A stretch of 64,000 nt of DNA from Bryoerythrophyllum caledonicum (lineage: Eukaryota > Streptophyta > Bryopsida > Pottiales > Pottiaceae): NCBI GenBank assembly GCA_963971425.1, contig OZ020519.1, positions 264,028 through 328,027 on the forward strand, in the 5' to 3' direction. The notes beneath the pieces were generated by a model, which did not search any database, was not told the origin of the DNA, and saw only the letters and a list, made by a program, of their open reading frames with translations. Positions 34,202 to 47,200 of this stretch are shown piece by piece; within the stretch, counting starts at the first letter, position 1; every line of letters starts with the position of its first letter. A program made the translations under genes and the position numbers.

Positions 34202-37200
34202 ATGGCCAAGGCGATGATGCTCATGCACGCGCGCACCTCGTCGCACGTCGCGTCCTTCTCTGCGCGCCTCGGCGACGCCTTCCTGCTGCGCGCCCGCCCT
34301 GAGGTGAGACCTCACATTGCCCACTTGGTCATTGAGGGAGAGATGGAATCGCACTGTTTTGGTGTGGGAGATGGTTGGTGCTGATTGGGTCTGGCATCTT
34401 GTAGAGTGAGTTCCTGGGCTGCGCATGGTCGTCACCCGAGGCGGCAGGGCTTCTCAGGAGGGGGAGCACGTCAGTGCAGGCGACGTTGACGGAGGAGAGG
34501 CCGCTTGCCACCAGAGCTCCACCAGCCGATAAGTCGAACAAGGCACTGGTGAGTTGAAGAATCGTGATGCTCTCCTCGTGATACACACATTGATGTATGA
34601 GCAAGTATGTGTGTGATTATACCAAGTTTATAATACTACTATTTGTACAGGCTTGATAGCTATTAGATCAAAAGAAGAGGTCGGTGGTCTCTCAACTAGA
34701 ATGGACGAGCTTGATGGTTTCTAAACTCAAGTTAGAACTTAGCCCCTTTGAGAGGTCTCATGTTGAACCGTGGATCTTAGGCGCCTCATTACTCTACGAG
34801 AGCCGATTAGATATTTAAAATGCTTTCGGGCTGATATTACTTATTTGAAACATCAAAGAGGTCAAAATTCTAGGTATCTTTGCCTTACAAGTTATTAATT
34901 ACTTGAGTATCTGAACGACACTGCTTTATCTTTGACTGAGGTTTCTGTCGGGTGGATGTCTCTGCAGGCCTATGAGCTTGTTCAAGGTGCCTTGGTACGT
35001 ATTGCTCCTCGCATCTTATCTCATGGTTTCTTGTCTTGGGAAATTGGACTTGAAGTAAGATAGTTTGGCTGAAGAAATAGCACCAAAATTTGGCTATCAC
35101 TAGGCAAGTAAGATTGTTTGAGAATGTTGGAATCAGGCACGGTGGAGTGAGGTGCGAGACCGTGCAGCACCGGAACCACCAACTGCTGTTCTTCTGCACG
35201 GTATTTTGGGCGGACGTCGTAATTGGGGTAACTTCTTCTTGTTGCCTACCTCTGCAACGTTATGTTTATGTTCTGCCTACAGCCATTTCTGTTTTGGAAG
35301 AATGTCGCACTGTTAGGTGGTATAGTCCAAGTTTGTTTTTTAGCGGTTTTGAAATGGGTTGCTAATTGACAACTTGATATTGGGATGGCAATGCGCAGTA
35401 TCGTTTGCCAAGAGGCTTGCTCAAGCGTTTCCGACCTGGCAAGTGAGTGATAGATACCTGCACTGAGGATTTGGCTGCAATTAACCTCTCTCCTGGCAGT
35501 CAAAAGTGATTTGGCGAGGTCTGATAGAGTCTGGAAGAATTCATGTGTCTACTTGAACGTTTTAGAGGGACCGGCTTCTTGAAGAAGTGAGGGCAAACAT
35601 GTGAGACGTTTACGTTGTGCTTGTGCAGTTTCTGTTGGTGGATCTTCGATGTCATGGTGAATCAGCCTCTCTGATGAAGCGTGGACCTCATTCTGTGATG
35701 TCTGCTGCCCGTGACGTCCTGCAGCTGGTATGTGCCACAAGCATTGGAAGCTTTTTTGCTCCTGGCAGTCTCGTCCATTTGATCGTTTTGAGCATATTGG
35801 GAGTGATTTTTGTTGACCATGCCTTCATGATGTGTTTATTTCAGATGGGGCAATTGAGGCTCACCCCTCGCGTTTTAATAGGACATAGTTTCGGAGGGAA
35901 AGGTGCGTTCTCATTATTATGTTATCTCAGAGTATGCTTTTCCGTATCTCTGAATCAATATAGGAGTGCACTTGGAAGTCGTTGTATTTGTGCAGAATAT
36001 GTGATGGTGATATCTTTAAATGGTCGTATGTTTTTTCAAATAAAATTTCAAATCTACGCAGTGGCTATGAGCATGGTGGATCAAGCAGCCAAACCTCTGG
36101 CACGCCCTCTACGAGTATGTTCCATGCTTCCCGTTTCCAATATTTTGAGAAATTTCAAGTCTGATCAAGTACTCCAGTTGACACGGATGCCTCTTATGAT
36201 AGGTAAAATTTGCAGGATGTCGTCGGGTTTGTCATGTTCTGAACGTGCTTCATGGCGCAGGTCTGGGTGTTGGATGCCACGCCTGGTAAAGTTCGGTCTG
36301 GCGGAGATGGGGAAGATCATCCCGGGGAGCTCATTGCCACTCTTCGTCAAATGCCTTCCTCGGTAATAAATCCTCACATGGACAGACGAAAGATCACATT
36401 CGTGTAAAGTCCTTCGGCGTTGCAAGCAGTAGTTTGAAGTGTCTCGAATCATTGACGTACTCTTCTGGCTCCAACCTCATCTTTTTTTCTGCTGCTTGCA
36501 CTGTTCAGCTTCCCTCAAGACGAGCTTTGATCGATGCCCTCACTCACAAAGGATTCTCTGCGGGTGTTGCCCAGGTAATCCATCAAGAGCTTTGCAGCCT
36601 TTTCCTTGACGATGAATCCTCTTTTGTAGATCCAGTTATGTCTACACTTTATCATTAACCAAGTATCTGGTGATCTGCAGTGGATGACAACCAGCTTGAA
36701 AGCTACCACAGGAGAGGTTCTAGGGGACGCCGGCTCAGGATACAAATGGGTGTTCGACTTGGAGGGCATCGCTGACATGTACAAATCCTACGAAGACACA
36801 AATCTGTGGTAGAGCACTCTTCACTAATCCTTGCATCCTCATCCCGACAGAAGAATGTGACTCCTTTATTGTCCCTTCTGACCAGCGTCAATAACTCCGT
36901 GTGCAACTGGCTTTTATAGAGCCTGGGCCGTACGTCTAACTCCGTGTGCAACTGGTGTGCATGGGACCTGTAGGTCGTTAGTGGACAATGTGCCGGAGGG
37001 GGTGCACATAGATTTCTTGAGAGCCGAGAGAAGCCTGCACCGGTGGGCGCATGAGGACGTGCAGAGGATCCACTTGGCGGAGCAGGTCGCGTCCAGTGAG
37101 GGCGCGGGAGTGCAGATGCATGTGCTGGAGGATGCGGGCCACTGGGTGCACACCGACAACCCCGACGGCCTCTTCAGATTACTGACGCCCACGTTTGGCG

Positions 37201-37223
37201 GCTCAAGCTTTGAAAGATTCTGA
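34202..37223 (+). CDS. Alpha/beta hydrolase, ABHD11/At4g10030-like, probably plastidial
   Basis: Twelve exons: 34202-34303, 34405-34548, 34968-34994, 35137-35227, 35399-35442, 35629-35727, 35845-35902, 36062-36114, 36261-36362, 36509-36574, 36681-36808, 36974-37223; 387 residues. The start ATG has the context gccgccATGG. The first about 80 residues are Ser/Arg/Ala-rich and fit a chloroplast transit peptide. The hydrolase fold shows LLHGILGGRRNW (H112-G113), FLLVDLRCHGES, the nucleophile elbow GHSFGGK (S184) and DAGHWVH (H361). WVLDATPGKVRSGGDGEDHP and RSLHRWAHEDVQRI match the plant At4g10030 group closely. Relatives are serine esterases or acyl hydrolases; the plant substrate is not known to me. 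The third exon has only 27 bp. Confidence 0.88.
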
Positions 37224-38215
37224 ACGCAGTAGAGACGGATTTCTCTTATTGGTTCGTCACATTGACGAGATATTGTCCACTGGGCGAGTCTGGACAAGGT
37301 CAGAAATGGGACCATCTACTGGCATAATCTGGCTGTTAATGCATGCTTGTGAGCCTGCGTGTGGGGAGCGATGGATCAGATTACGCTCAAGTGGTGATAT
37401 AATTCTTCTTGACGAATGGCGATGAGCCGTTGCTCGTGTATATTATTGATAGCTTTCTGCTTAGGAGGATGCTACAGGCTCGCTCTGCGTCGGTGTTCCG
37501 CCTTGTGTATTTTTATGCCTTCAGCAATGAGTACGAAGCAGATTTTGCAGCCTAGTGAAACTCGTCTCGAAACCTTGCCCAGAAGTGAAGACGGGGTGAG
37601 AAGCTTATATGCTTACTTTTATCTGTTTGCATGTACACCTAGAGCTGGGCCAGTTGCTTATAAGGATTGGTTTACTGGATTGGGCATTTTAGGTGCTTCC
37701 AATGCTACAGGCGACAGTGGTTTCTACCGAAGTTGGTGCTTTCCTTCGTTTGATATAGTACATCTGATAAGTTGAATCAATACATTACATAATGCGTACA
37801 CGTCCGGACACGTGCATATGACCCTATATTTGCAAGATTTTCCCGCTGCCTAGTAAGTAGGGTAAGCTGCTCATTGTGTAGGTTGCTCTAGATATATCTA
37901 CCCAGTTTGACGAGAATTTGTCACAAGCTTGGTGATCATCCTCAGCAATAGTACAACTACAGAGTTGGATGAAAAAATTTCAAGGTCAGTTTGGGTGGAG
38001 ATTCCTCTCCAGGTGTCCAGCCTGTTCCATGGATCAGCTCAAGCTGGGTTTCCACCATTCCGATACCTCCTGCTGCTTACCCAATTGCAAACCAAGGGTC
38101 ACTGTTTAGGAAGAAACAGATCTCACTAAACTCCATATAGCTGGATTTGGAGGCGGGCAGGCTTTAGTATCACAACCGTGTGTAGTGGCAAGGTACTGTG
38201 CAAGAAGACTGTGGC
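37224..38215. other. Convergent 3' intergenic region
   Basis: Lies between the stops of the plus-strand hydrolase (37223) and the minus-strand DCL4-like gene (38216). It should hold both 3' UTRs. No other gene seen. Confidence 0.5.
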
Positions 38216-41200
38216 TCAACGTCCGAGTGGTATCCCATGCTCTTGAAACCACGCCAATAAGCGGGCAGCGGCAGAGTCTTTGGCTCCTTTCACGTCTTTT
38301 TCGACTTCTCCCTCCACATCGATCTCGAAGGCCTGACCTCCCAATGAAATGGTGGTCTGGACCCTATATATAAATCTGGCACACACGCAGGCAGGTATGG
38401 CAGCAACAAACATCAATCTACATACGAAACAACTGCACGAACTTCCAATAATTGATCCAGAGCGGTTAGCTAATACTCAAATGATGCCAGACATGCATGA
38501 TTCATGTTGAGTACTTACAAGGGAGCATGACTGACCCCTCCTTTCCAGTCCAACGAGTACAATGGATCTTGCCACCGATGCTTCATGCAGATGACATTCA
38601 GCACGGACCGTGCCTCCCCTTTCTGCCAGCGAACCTCTGCACCTGCAAATGAGTGATCACCGCATAAATTAGCACCCACTGAGTCAGCAAAATAGGACGG
38701 TTACTAATCAACCGAATACGAGAACACTAACACAAACCTGACTTATAAGTAGACCATATATCACGTCGACATAATTAGTGTCTAATCAACTCTACAAGTA
38801 CTGACTCGGCTGATGGGAAGAAGGGTGCTTGAACCTGGTGCTGGTGGTTGCTGAGCCTGTCCTGAAGCATGTCCGCGAGAATTCGTGACTTGCTGATGAG
38901 GACGAGGGGCGCTCAAGGGTACGGCTGCAGACATCACGGCGGCTCTAGATGCATTTAGCTCTTGAGCGGAAGCATCAAGTTGATTGGCGCTCGAAACTCC
39001 CAAGACTTCCATCGGGCTGGCATCTGAGCTGGCGCACAGATGATCCGAACTTCGATTGTCGCTGCACAGGTGGCGATTTGCATCGTAGCCGTCGGTACCA
39101 GACGAGCTGAAGACGGACGCGATGGTTCCTGACGGTCCCCGGTTTAATAGTTCAACACCATGATCAGTTGCTGCATAGTTTCTTTGAGCAAGAGGACCAG
39201 AATCATAATTCAGCAGACCCTCAGGCTCTGAAGTCGCCGAACTTGGCTCCACAAACGGCGTGGCCGGAATCTCAAGAGTTGGTGCGACCTCGGACATTGA
39301 CATGATGGCATTATACTGAACCATGAAGCCGGTTGTTGTTGTTGCTGCAGCCGCTGTTGTGGTGGTGGTGGTGGCCGTCGTCGAATTCGTATGGCTCATG
39401 GAAACATCAAAAGTCCTTGCCGAAGGCTCCACTACCGGCACCGGAATCTCAATAGAAGGTGCAATTTGTAACAGAGATATCATGGCATTACACTGTGCCA
39501 TGAAGCCGGCTGTTGTTGTTGCTGTTGTGGTGGCCCTCGTCGAAGTCGTCTGGTTCATGGAAACATCGAACGGCTGGCCTTGGGGTCTTCCATAGTCAGA
39601 AGCAAAATTCTGGCTCGGGTTCAAGGATGCCCTGTATGCGTGACAAAGCTTTTCGAAGTCATTGCTCTCATTTTCCTTCGAGTGCGTCTGCGCAGGAGCT
39701 GCGTTCCGGACAACTTCATGTGGACGGGAAGCTTCGCGTATGTTACTGGATTCTGGTTTTCTTGCATGCGCTGCCGTATGCGATTTAGTTGCAAGTTTAG
39801 GGATTTTAGACTCATCAAACGTTGACGTGAGCTCCACTGCTCGACCTTGAGAACGCGTGCCAATACTTCCTATAATGTTGGCATGTGCTGCGACTGCTCT
39901 CAGTGTTTCCTCCAGCTCACATAATTTTCCATCAGGCTGTTGCTCTTGGACGAGTGACGTCATACACGAAGCAAAGTTCTGAGTCTGAACGCATCTGTTG
40001 ACAGGTTTCTGAGCAGCTGCTCCACTAGAGCTTGGATCTGCACATTTGCAATGCCTAGCTGTTTCAGAAATCCTTAATCGCAGATTTGAACCATGGTGAT
40101 CACATATAAGTGGATTTCGAGTAAATATACTCACCAGGGTTAGGAGTCTGCTTTTCGGAAGGAGCCGGTGTAGAGCCGACGGAAGCAAAGGTGCCCACAG
40201 CCGGACGTGAAGCCTTATTTTTAAGGCCAGCACCAGGCTCTTCAACAGATGCCGGAAGAAGGCACCCTTCTTCAGGAACGTCAACCAGGTCCGAGAACTT
40301 TTGAGCATACAATGCTGTCCGCTCCAGCAACCGCCTTGAGAAGTGCTCATACCCACGTTCCTACACATGCCCAAGTATCAGTAGAACTTCAAACAGAAAG
40401 TGAATAGGAAGTAGAAAGTGAAAGAAGATGGAACAATTTGTTACCTTTAACGCTGCAAGAGCTCGAATGGCAGCGACTTTCTTCGCACTTTTCTTGTCGA
40501 GTTTTTGGGCAGTTTCCGAGATTGTCTCGTTCTTAACTAGGACTGTAACGGTCATGAGGAAGTCCCCCTGGACCCCACGTTCCTTGGTGAACTTAAGCTC
40601 ACCGAACTTTTCATGTTGGCACAACTCCCGGAGCTCACGAATGGGCTCAAGCCTCAGTGTCTCTGGAGTCACCAAGGGACGTAAAATTTCCTTAAACACA
40701 TTCCACACAGTGCCCAAATCATAGTTTGAATCTAGGAACACCGCTCCTGCCAACGACTCCACCAAATCGCTCAACACCTGTGTTCAGAAAGCAGCAGTCA
40801 AAAATCGAGCCTGGCTGCCTCAGATGTATTGAACTTCACCAAGTTACTGGTTGGAACGAATGTCAAGAACGTCTATAAGAAGTCACTGACCTTACAACTC
40901 CCGTCCCCTTTCCAGCCATGGCATTGGGCCTCAGCCGTAGAATCATGCACAAACTTGACATACCCTTCGACGCTAGCAGCCAGTTCTCGAGAATTGTGGA
41001 GGAGGTACATATGAAGATTATGCCGGACCGCCACTCGTGCAAAGCATTCGTTGTTGACTGCTGCAGACCTCAAGTCCGTAAGCAGCCCAGGATCCCGTTT
41101 GACCTTTGCTGAATTCTCATAAAAGTGCCGCGTGATCAGGAAGTCGAGCACAGCATCTCCTAAAAACTCCAATCTCTGTATCCACATAACATATTGTCAA

Positions 41201-44200
41201 TGCAACTGGTGACAGACATACCAGGCTCAAAGCTCCTTCATACGACAGTGCTCACCTGATAACAATCACCACCCCTCTGCGGACACGACGCATGTGTCAA
41301 GGCCTCCACCAGCAATCCCCTGTTCTGAAATTTGTACTTCAGCAATGCTTCCAAATTAGCAACTTTGCTGTCTGGCAGGAGCTCAAGTTGCCCATGGCTG
41401 CGAGTACGGGCCTCTTCCCTCACGCGAGGATCGACCCCAACCTCACACCCTAGCCATCCCATCATCGCTTGTGCAGCTTTCCCACCGCCGTGTATGTAAT
41501 GAGCACCTACAAGCATAGATTACATCAGAAAAAAGAACTCACCCAAGGGCTAATATTAGAAAACAAAGCAACCTAGAGTTGAAGGGAATATCTTCAACTC
41601 TAGGTGGAGTAGAGCTTCCAATCTATTTAATAGCTCCAGGTGAATCAGGTTCTATTACCAATCAGAGCCTCCAAAACATCAGCAATTGTCTTTCCTTGCA
41701 ACGCGGTTCCAGCAAGCCGCGTGCGTTTGAGTCTATTTCTCGGATGCACTTGGACATCTTCAGCTTCGATGGCTTCCTCATTAACACGCCCAGGTGCAAG
41801 CCAGTTGTTTGGAGAGAACTGGGTATCTCGTATGTAGCCCTTGTCATAGATCAACATGTGAACATTTAAGGAATCCGAGCAAATCCAACTCATAGTTTGA
41901 AACCCATTAGGTTATGTCCTAACTATGAACATTTCCACAGCAAGTTCAGTCATTCTTTTTTTCTGTCAAGCATTCATAGCTACCACTTACCATAAGACCA
42001 CGCTCTCTGCCAAGCTTCTCCAGCTTCGTATTGCATATGAGAGACGTGCGTAGCTTCGAAAGATTGCCTTCCTGCATTCGGTTGTGGAGAAGAAAAAGAC
42101 GCTCGCTGACAGAAACCTCTAGGAACGCGTCTCCTAGTAGCTCTAAGCCTTCCAAACTGAAACTCTCTTGGCACTTGCTTGTCGTGATTGCCTCCAGTAT
42201 CTGCTCAAAATGACCCATGCATACTTTCAAGCAAAAATAACACAGTTCACACTCTGAAGGTGCATACTCAACCAAACAAAGGAAGTGAAATCACAAAAAA
42301 AACGTAAATGAATGAGAACACTTACCAGATCTGCAGGAACATCAGGGTGGCACTCTGGAAGCTTCTGGCGAAGCTGAATTGCCAGAAGAAGCCCTTCAAG
42401 ACGATGCATGAAGGAGGGAAGCAGAGAGACTCCGTTTGTCAAGCCACATGACAGTCCCTTCACCCTTATCCTGCACAGCTCAAGTGGCAGCTCCACTAAT
42501 GCTTCGGCCTTCTGTTCCTCCGCAGCTGTGGAGACCAGGAGGAAAGTTCCATCATTGAAACAATGAAGTGAAGTCCTACAGAAAACAAACAGAAGAGATC
42601 TGTAGCTGGTTAAAGTTGGAAAGCGACGAACCTGGGCGGTCGCTTGTGGTGCGCTGTGTTAAAAGATTGTGGACTTGAATCAGGGGTTTGGCCTTCAGCA
42701 TTGGCTGATTAAGAAATTTCAATGTTGTTTTATGCCTGCAGCATAAAATTTAGACCAGCTGACACCATCAGACTTTAGTAATTTTTAGTAACCTGGAGAA
42801 TTAGATTGACACCCTTGTCAAACACTTGCTAAGAAAACCAAAAAAAAACTTGATTCCAACTTACTTTCGGTCGTAATAGTCAAAATATGAGCTGTATCTG
42901 GGGTCTTTCATGACCATGGGACTTTCTGCAGTCAAATTGGGAACCAACTCCCGGGCGCTGTAGATACACAAATTGTGCACAGTTTGCACAACCGAATTCA
43001 TGACATGATGGATTGGAACATATCCATCACATAATCTGACAAATGAGCTTCCAGGAATCTCTGGAGGAGCCTCGTGATAAACCACATCCGTTATCAAATT
43101 CTCGACACAGTTCCAGTCAATAGGCGGTGCTGATGACTCGTTTGAATTCTCTTTCAGAGGAAGCAGAAGATACAGGCGACTCGGGCTCCATTCGCCAGCG
43201 GCTTTAGAACCAGGGTTTTGATCTAAAATAGCACTGAAGACACGCTCCTGAAACAATCTTGCATTCCGTAGCTGCACCCAAACATGAGCAGTGTGGAATT
43301 ATGACTCTTTCTTTAACATTAGGAAAAAGGGTAAGTCTGCAACTTCCATCATTGATATGATCTCACTTGATGAGTGGCACCTGATTAGGTTCGAAACGTA
43401 AGGTTCCGCAAGGTGTGCATTTGGCATTGACAAGTCTTCTGTTGGCAAGTTGGAGTTCGACTTCAATGGTCCCCGCCTCTGGTCCCAAATCTGCCTCTAA
43501 AAACAATCCAAAATTTACATAAGCCCGGTCATTTGGAGTGGCCACGAAAGTCACCGCATAAGCATGTAACTGGACGTTGGCCAGATCCGAAAACCAGGTA
43601 CCACTAAAAGCGTCTGGAACAATTGTTGAATGCAATGGTAATGGGCTTTTCTCTGCAAGAAAGTCAGCACTCCGTCAGGATACTGACATAGCATCATCAA
43701 ACAGAAAGGACACAGATTCCAATAATGAAAAAGTTCAGATGGTAGCCGTGCAAGAAAAAAATCACCTTTGGTTGTAGGTGATGCAGATCCTACGGCAGTA
43801 GTTGAATCAGGAGGATGCTCGTTCTCATCAGGCTTAAGTAACAGAAAATCAGTCAGAGCCCCTGCCTCGTACAGGCGCTGGCAAGCAAGCAGGCAAGCAG
43901 TGCGTTTCGCATCAGCTGGAAGAGAAGTGGGCCGCCCTTCCACCCTTTGGACTAACGCGTCGGTAGGAAGAGTGACCGTGCATTTCACTCCCCAACTGCC
44001 CGTGGTGTAACTAAACTCAGGCATTGGAGTGTAAAAACTGCAATACATGTTGAGCTAAATCGGATCAATAATGAGCCATGCAAGGAAAAGGTCAGAATGT
44101 CAAGTACACCGCTGCGTCAAATGGGTAAGGAACCCTCCAGGTATGTAACAGAAAAGGGCAAGGATTTCATTTCAAAAAACTGTTACGGTACCTATCATGA

Positions 44201-47200
44201 GCAAGTCGAGCACAGTAATGATGTAGTAAAGAGACACTGCAAAGCGTGCTGATCGACGCCCCTGTACTTTCAACCTGGAAAGTCTCAATAATTGCGCTCT
44301 CGGGTGCTCTCACATCCTCAACGCTTTCGAACCTGCTCAGAACTTGCTCTTTCATACAATCCTCGCTCAACTTGAACTGCTGCAGAAGCGCGGCATGGTC
44401 ATTATTATCCCTGAAAAACAGGGAGTAATTACGACGGAGTGCACTTAACGGCATATTTAATCTTACAAGATCACGTTGTCCTCACCGACATGCTATTGCA
44501 ATTTGCAAGAGAACCAGGAATCTATATACCCAAATTAAAAATTATGTACAAGTTGTTTCATATACAGCAACCTAGGTGCTTAAGACCTATCGGTTGTATG
44601 ATCGTTACCTCTCGATAAGATAGATGATGGTGGACATGAGGCAACGAGCTCGACCTCTAGATTGGATGTAGCTGCAAGGAGTTTTCGGCAGATCAAACCG
44701 AATAACCAGATGGCAACTTTGAATATCGAGCCCTTCTTCTGCTACATTTGTAGACACCAACACATTTACCTACACTCCCTTCTTCAGAGTATTAGCATTC
44801 AAATGGCATGCATGGGAGATAAGACTCAGATTAGCACATAGCCAGTTGTCTTCAAACCAGTTCCTGCAACTGAAGCATCACAATTCACAAAGCACTACAG
44901 ACAGAGCTCCACTTGCCAAGATTAATGAATGACACACTCAAAAACTGAAACCTTCCAGCAGGTAGCGAAATTCGGCAAAACCAACGGATACTAACCTTGC
45001 CATCTCGAAAGGAGTCGACAACCTGCTGCTGAAGCTTGCGGTTCATCACGTTCAATCCTGCACCTTTTCCAGCAAGTGGTTGAAAGCGCAATCTAGATGA
45101 TAGGGCTTCAATGCTGCCCAAAAGGCTGGCTAATACACGCGTTGCAATCTTTCTCTCTACGAATATGATGCACCTCATGTCCTTTGTGTCCCTGCACTCG
45201 CAACACGCTCGTCACTACAAAATTCACGATCACGAGATAACATATTAAAGAAGCCTTCAAAGTATCAGCGCTTAATACTCCAAGCTAATGATACGTCTTT
45301 AAATTCGTACACCAGCATTTGAAAAGTTCAAGTTCCCTCCACAACTACTGTAGGGGATGTTTTCGACGAATTAGGGCGAGGGAATCCACTTATAATACAG
45401 AGATGTGCAACACAAACCTGTATCGTTCTAGAATGCTAATCAGCACTTTGACCTTTGAAGTGAAATGAGATATGTCGGCAGCTCCACCAAGTGCAGCACA
45501 GGGATTTGATTTGCACTCTGATAAAGCCATTGTGAAATTCAATGACACGTAAATCAAGTGTCCAATCGTATCAATACTTTATAGCAGAATAATGCTATAA
45601 CTGTCAAAATCTAGACTAGCCTACTACAGTTCAAAAACCTTGGAATTGAATAAACAATCAAAAGAACAGCAAATTACATTGACAGGAAATGAGCAGGTAA
45701 CCTTGTGATAATAGCGCATCCAAAGTAGCGAATGCGTTTTGAAGGAAAACTTCCTTGCAATCTGCAATCCCACCTATCTCTGTGTCACAGTTGCTGTCAT
45801 ATTTACGGAGCAGGAGGACCACTGCCTGGAATGCAACAGACACAGAAGTCAGTTAAGACTCCCTGAAACATAAACATAAACATGAATGCTTCGACATTCA
45901 CTTTTAGTTGACATGATTAGTGAACTACCCTTAAGAGGGGCAAGTGGTTCCATACTACTAATCCTTTGTCCGGTGGGCATCGACTTAGTGGTGGAACGAC
46001 ACACTTTATTCACACCGGCCTCCGCTAAAGACCGGAGTTCTTCGTCTTTTAAGCTAGATCTTATAACCCATCAGAAGCAACTAAGAGCACCAGGTTCACG
46101 GTATCACCGAAATCATAATATGAACTTCGGTGTGTTGAAGGAAGGTGATTAAGCGTTTCCACCCTAAAACACCAGTTTGCATATTGAATGGTCCAATGGG
46201 CATCACGTCTGCAGGACCATTCAATATGTCACTTTAGGGGAAACTATTTTAAGTATAGTGACGTTAGCTGTGATATGTTGATACTTAAGCGCTCCATTTC
46301 GTGATTGTAGAATTAGGGAGAATTAATGAAGCATATCATAACAAAGAAACGACGGGTCGGTTGAATTATTACTTCATAGGCGCACCGAATACCAAGCTCG
46401 GTGACGCAATAGTTAAGTGAGTTGTAAAGCTTCTCGATATTCTTCACCAACTTCCTCTCCACATTAGTGCACGCGTCATCACGCATATCCCGGTCATTCA
46501 TCGATGTGCCCAAGAGATTTCTTATGCACTGTAAAGAAACGAACAAATATTTCTCAGCAATTCGAAACAGGAATGGATTTCAATGCCAATCAGTGATTAC
46601 ACACAGCCAATAATCAATCTCGGTATGAGTTTCGAGTATGGTTGAAATCCAACAGACCTCGTCTTTCAGATCTGCGAGGTGTTGTGCAAATCCGTGGGTA
46701 ACGTAACCTATCGTCTTGGTCGACTCATAATACTGCAGTTCATGACGAGGGCGGGGAACCACGACATCTAGCTCTGATCTCTCCTTCACCGTGTACAACT
46801 GAAGGACATGAGCCCACGTTAGCGATCATATCAACTCCTCCAGAATCAACAAGGCACCTCATAATTTCCAAGCAAAAAATACACTATACCTTTGCATGCA
46901 GCATACGCTCAATTTTATCTAATTTCCGTTCGATGTTTTGCACTTGACGATCAACTGCGCACCTCCATAACGACATATTAGTAAGGAGCTGCAACAGCGA
47001 ACTGAATGTTCATTGCTTTCCAACATCATCATTTACGTAGAACAAAATAAAGCAGAAGAACTTTTATGAAGTGCCCAGACATCAAATATTTAGCTTTCTC
47101 CCAAGACATAGCAAGTAAGTAAAAGTAACCTTTTCCATCAATGGGAGACGCAGTCATTCCGAGGATCCGAGGGAGCTTGTACGACTGGTCCGTGCTTCGG

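Noticed and set aside
39323-39595. Plus-strand ORF rich in Val
   Set aside because: Antisense of the Thr/Ala triplet repeat in the Dicer linker exon.
45886-46152. 88-codon plus-strand ORF in DCL4 intron 8
   Set aside because: Coincides with the dispersed repeat; the related frame at 29053-29270 is similar only because the DNA is repeated.
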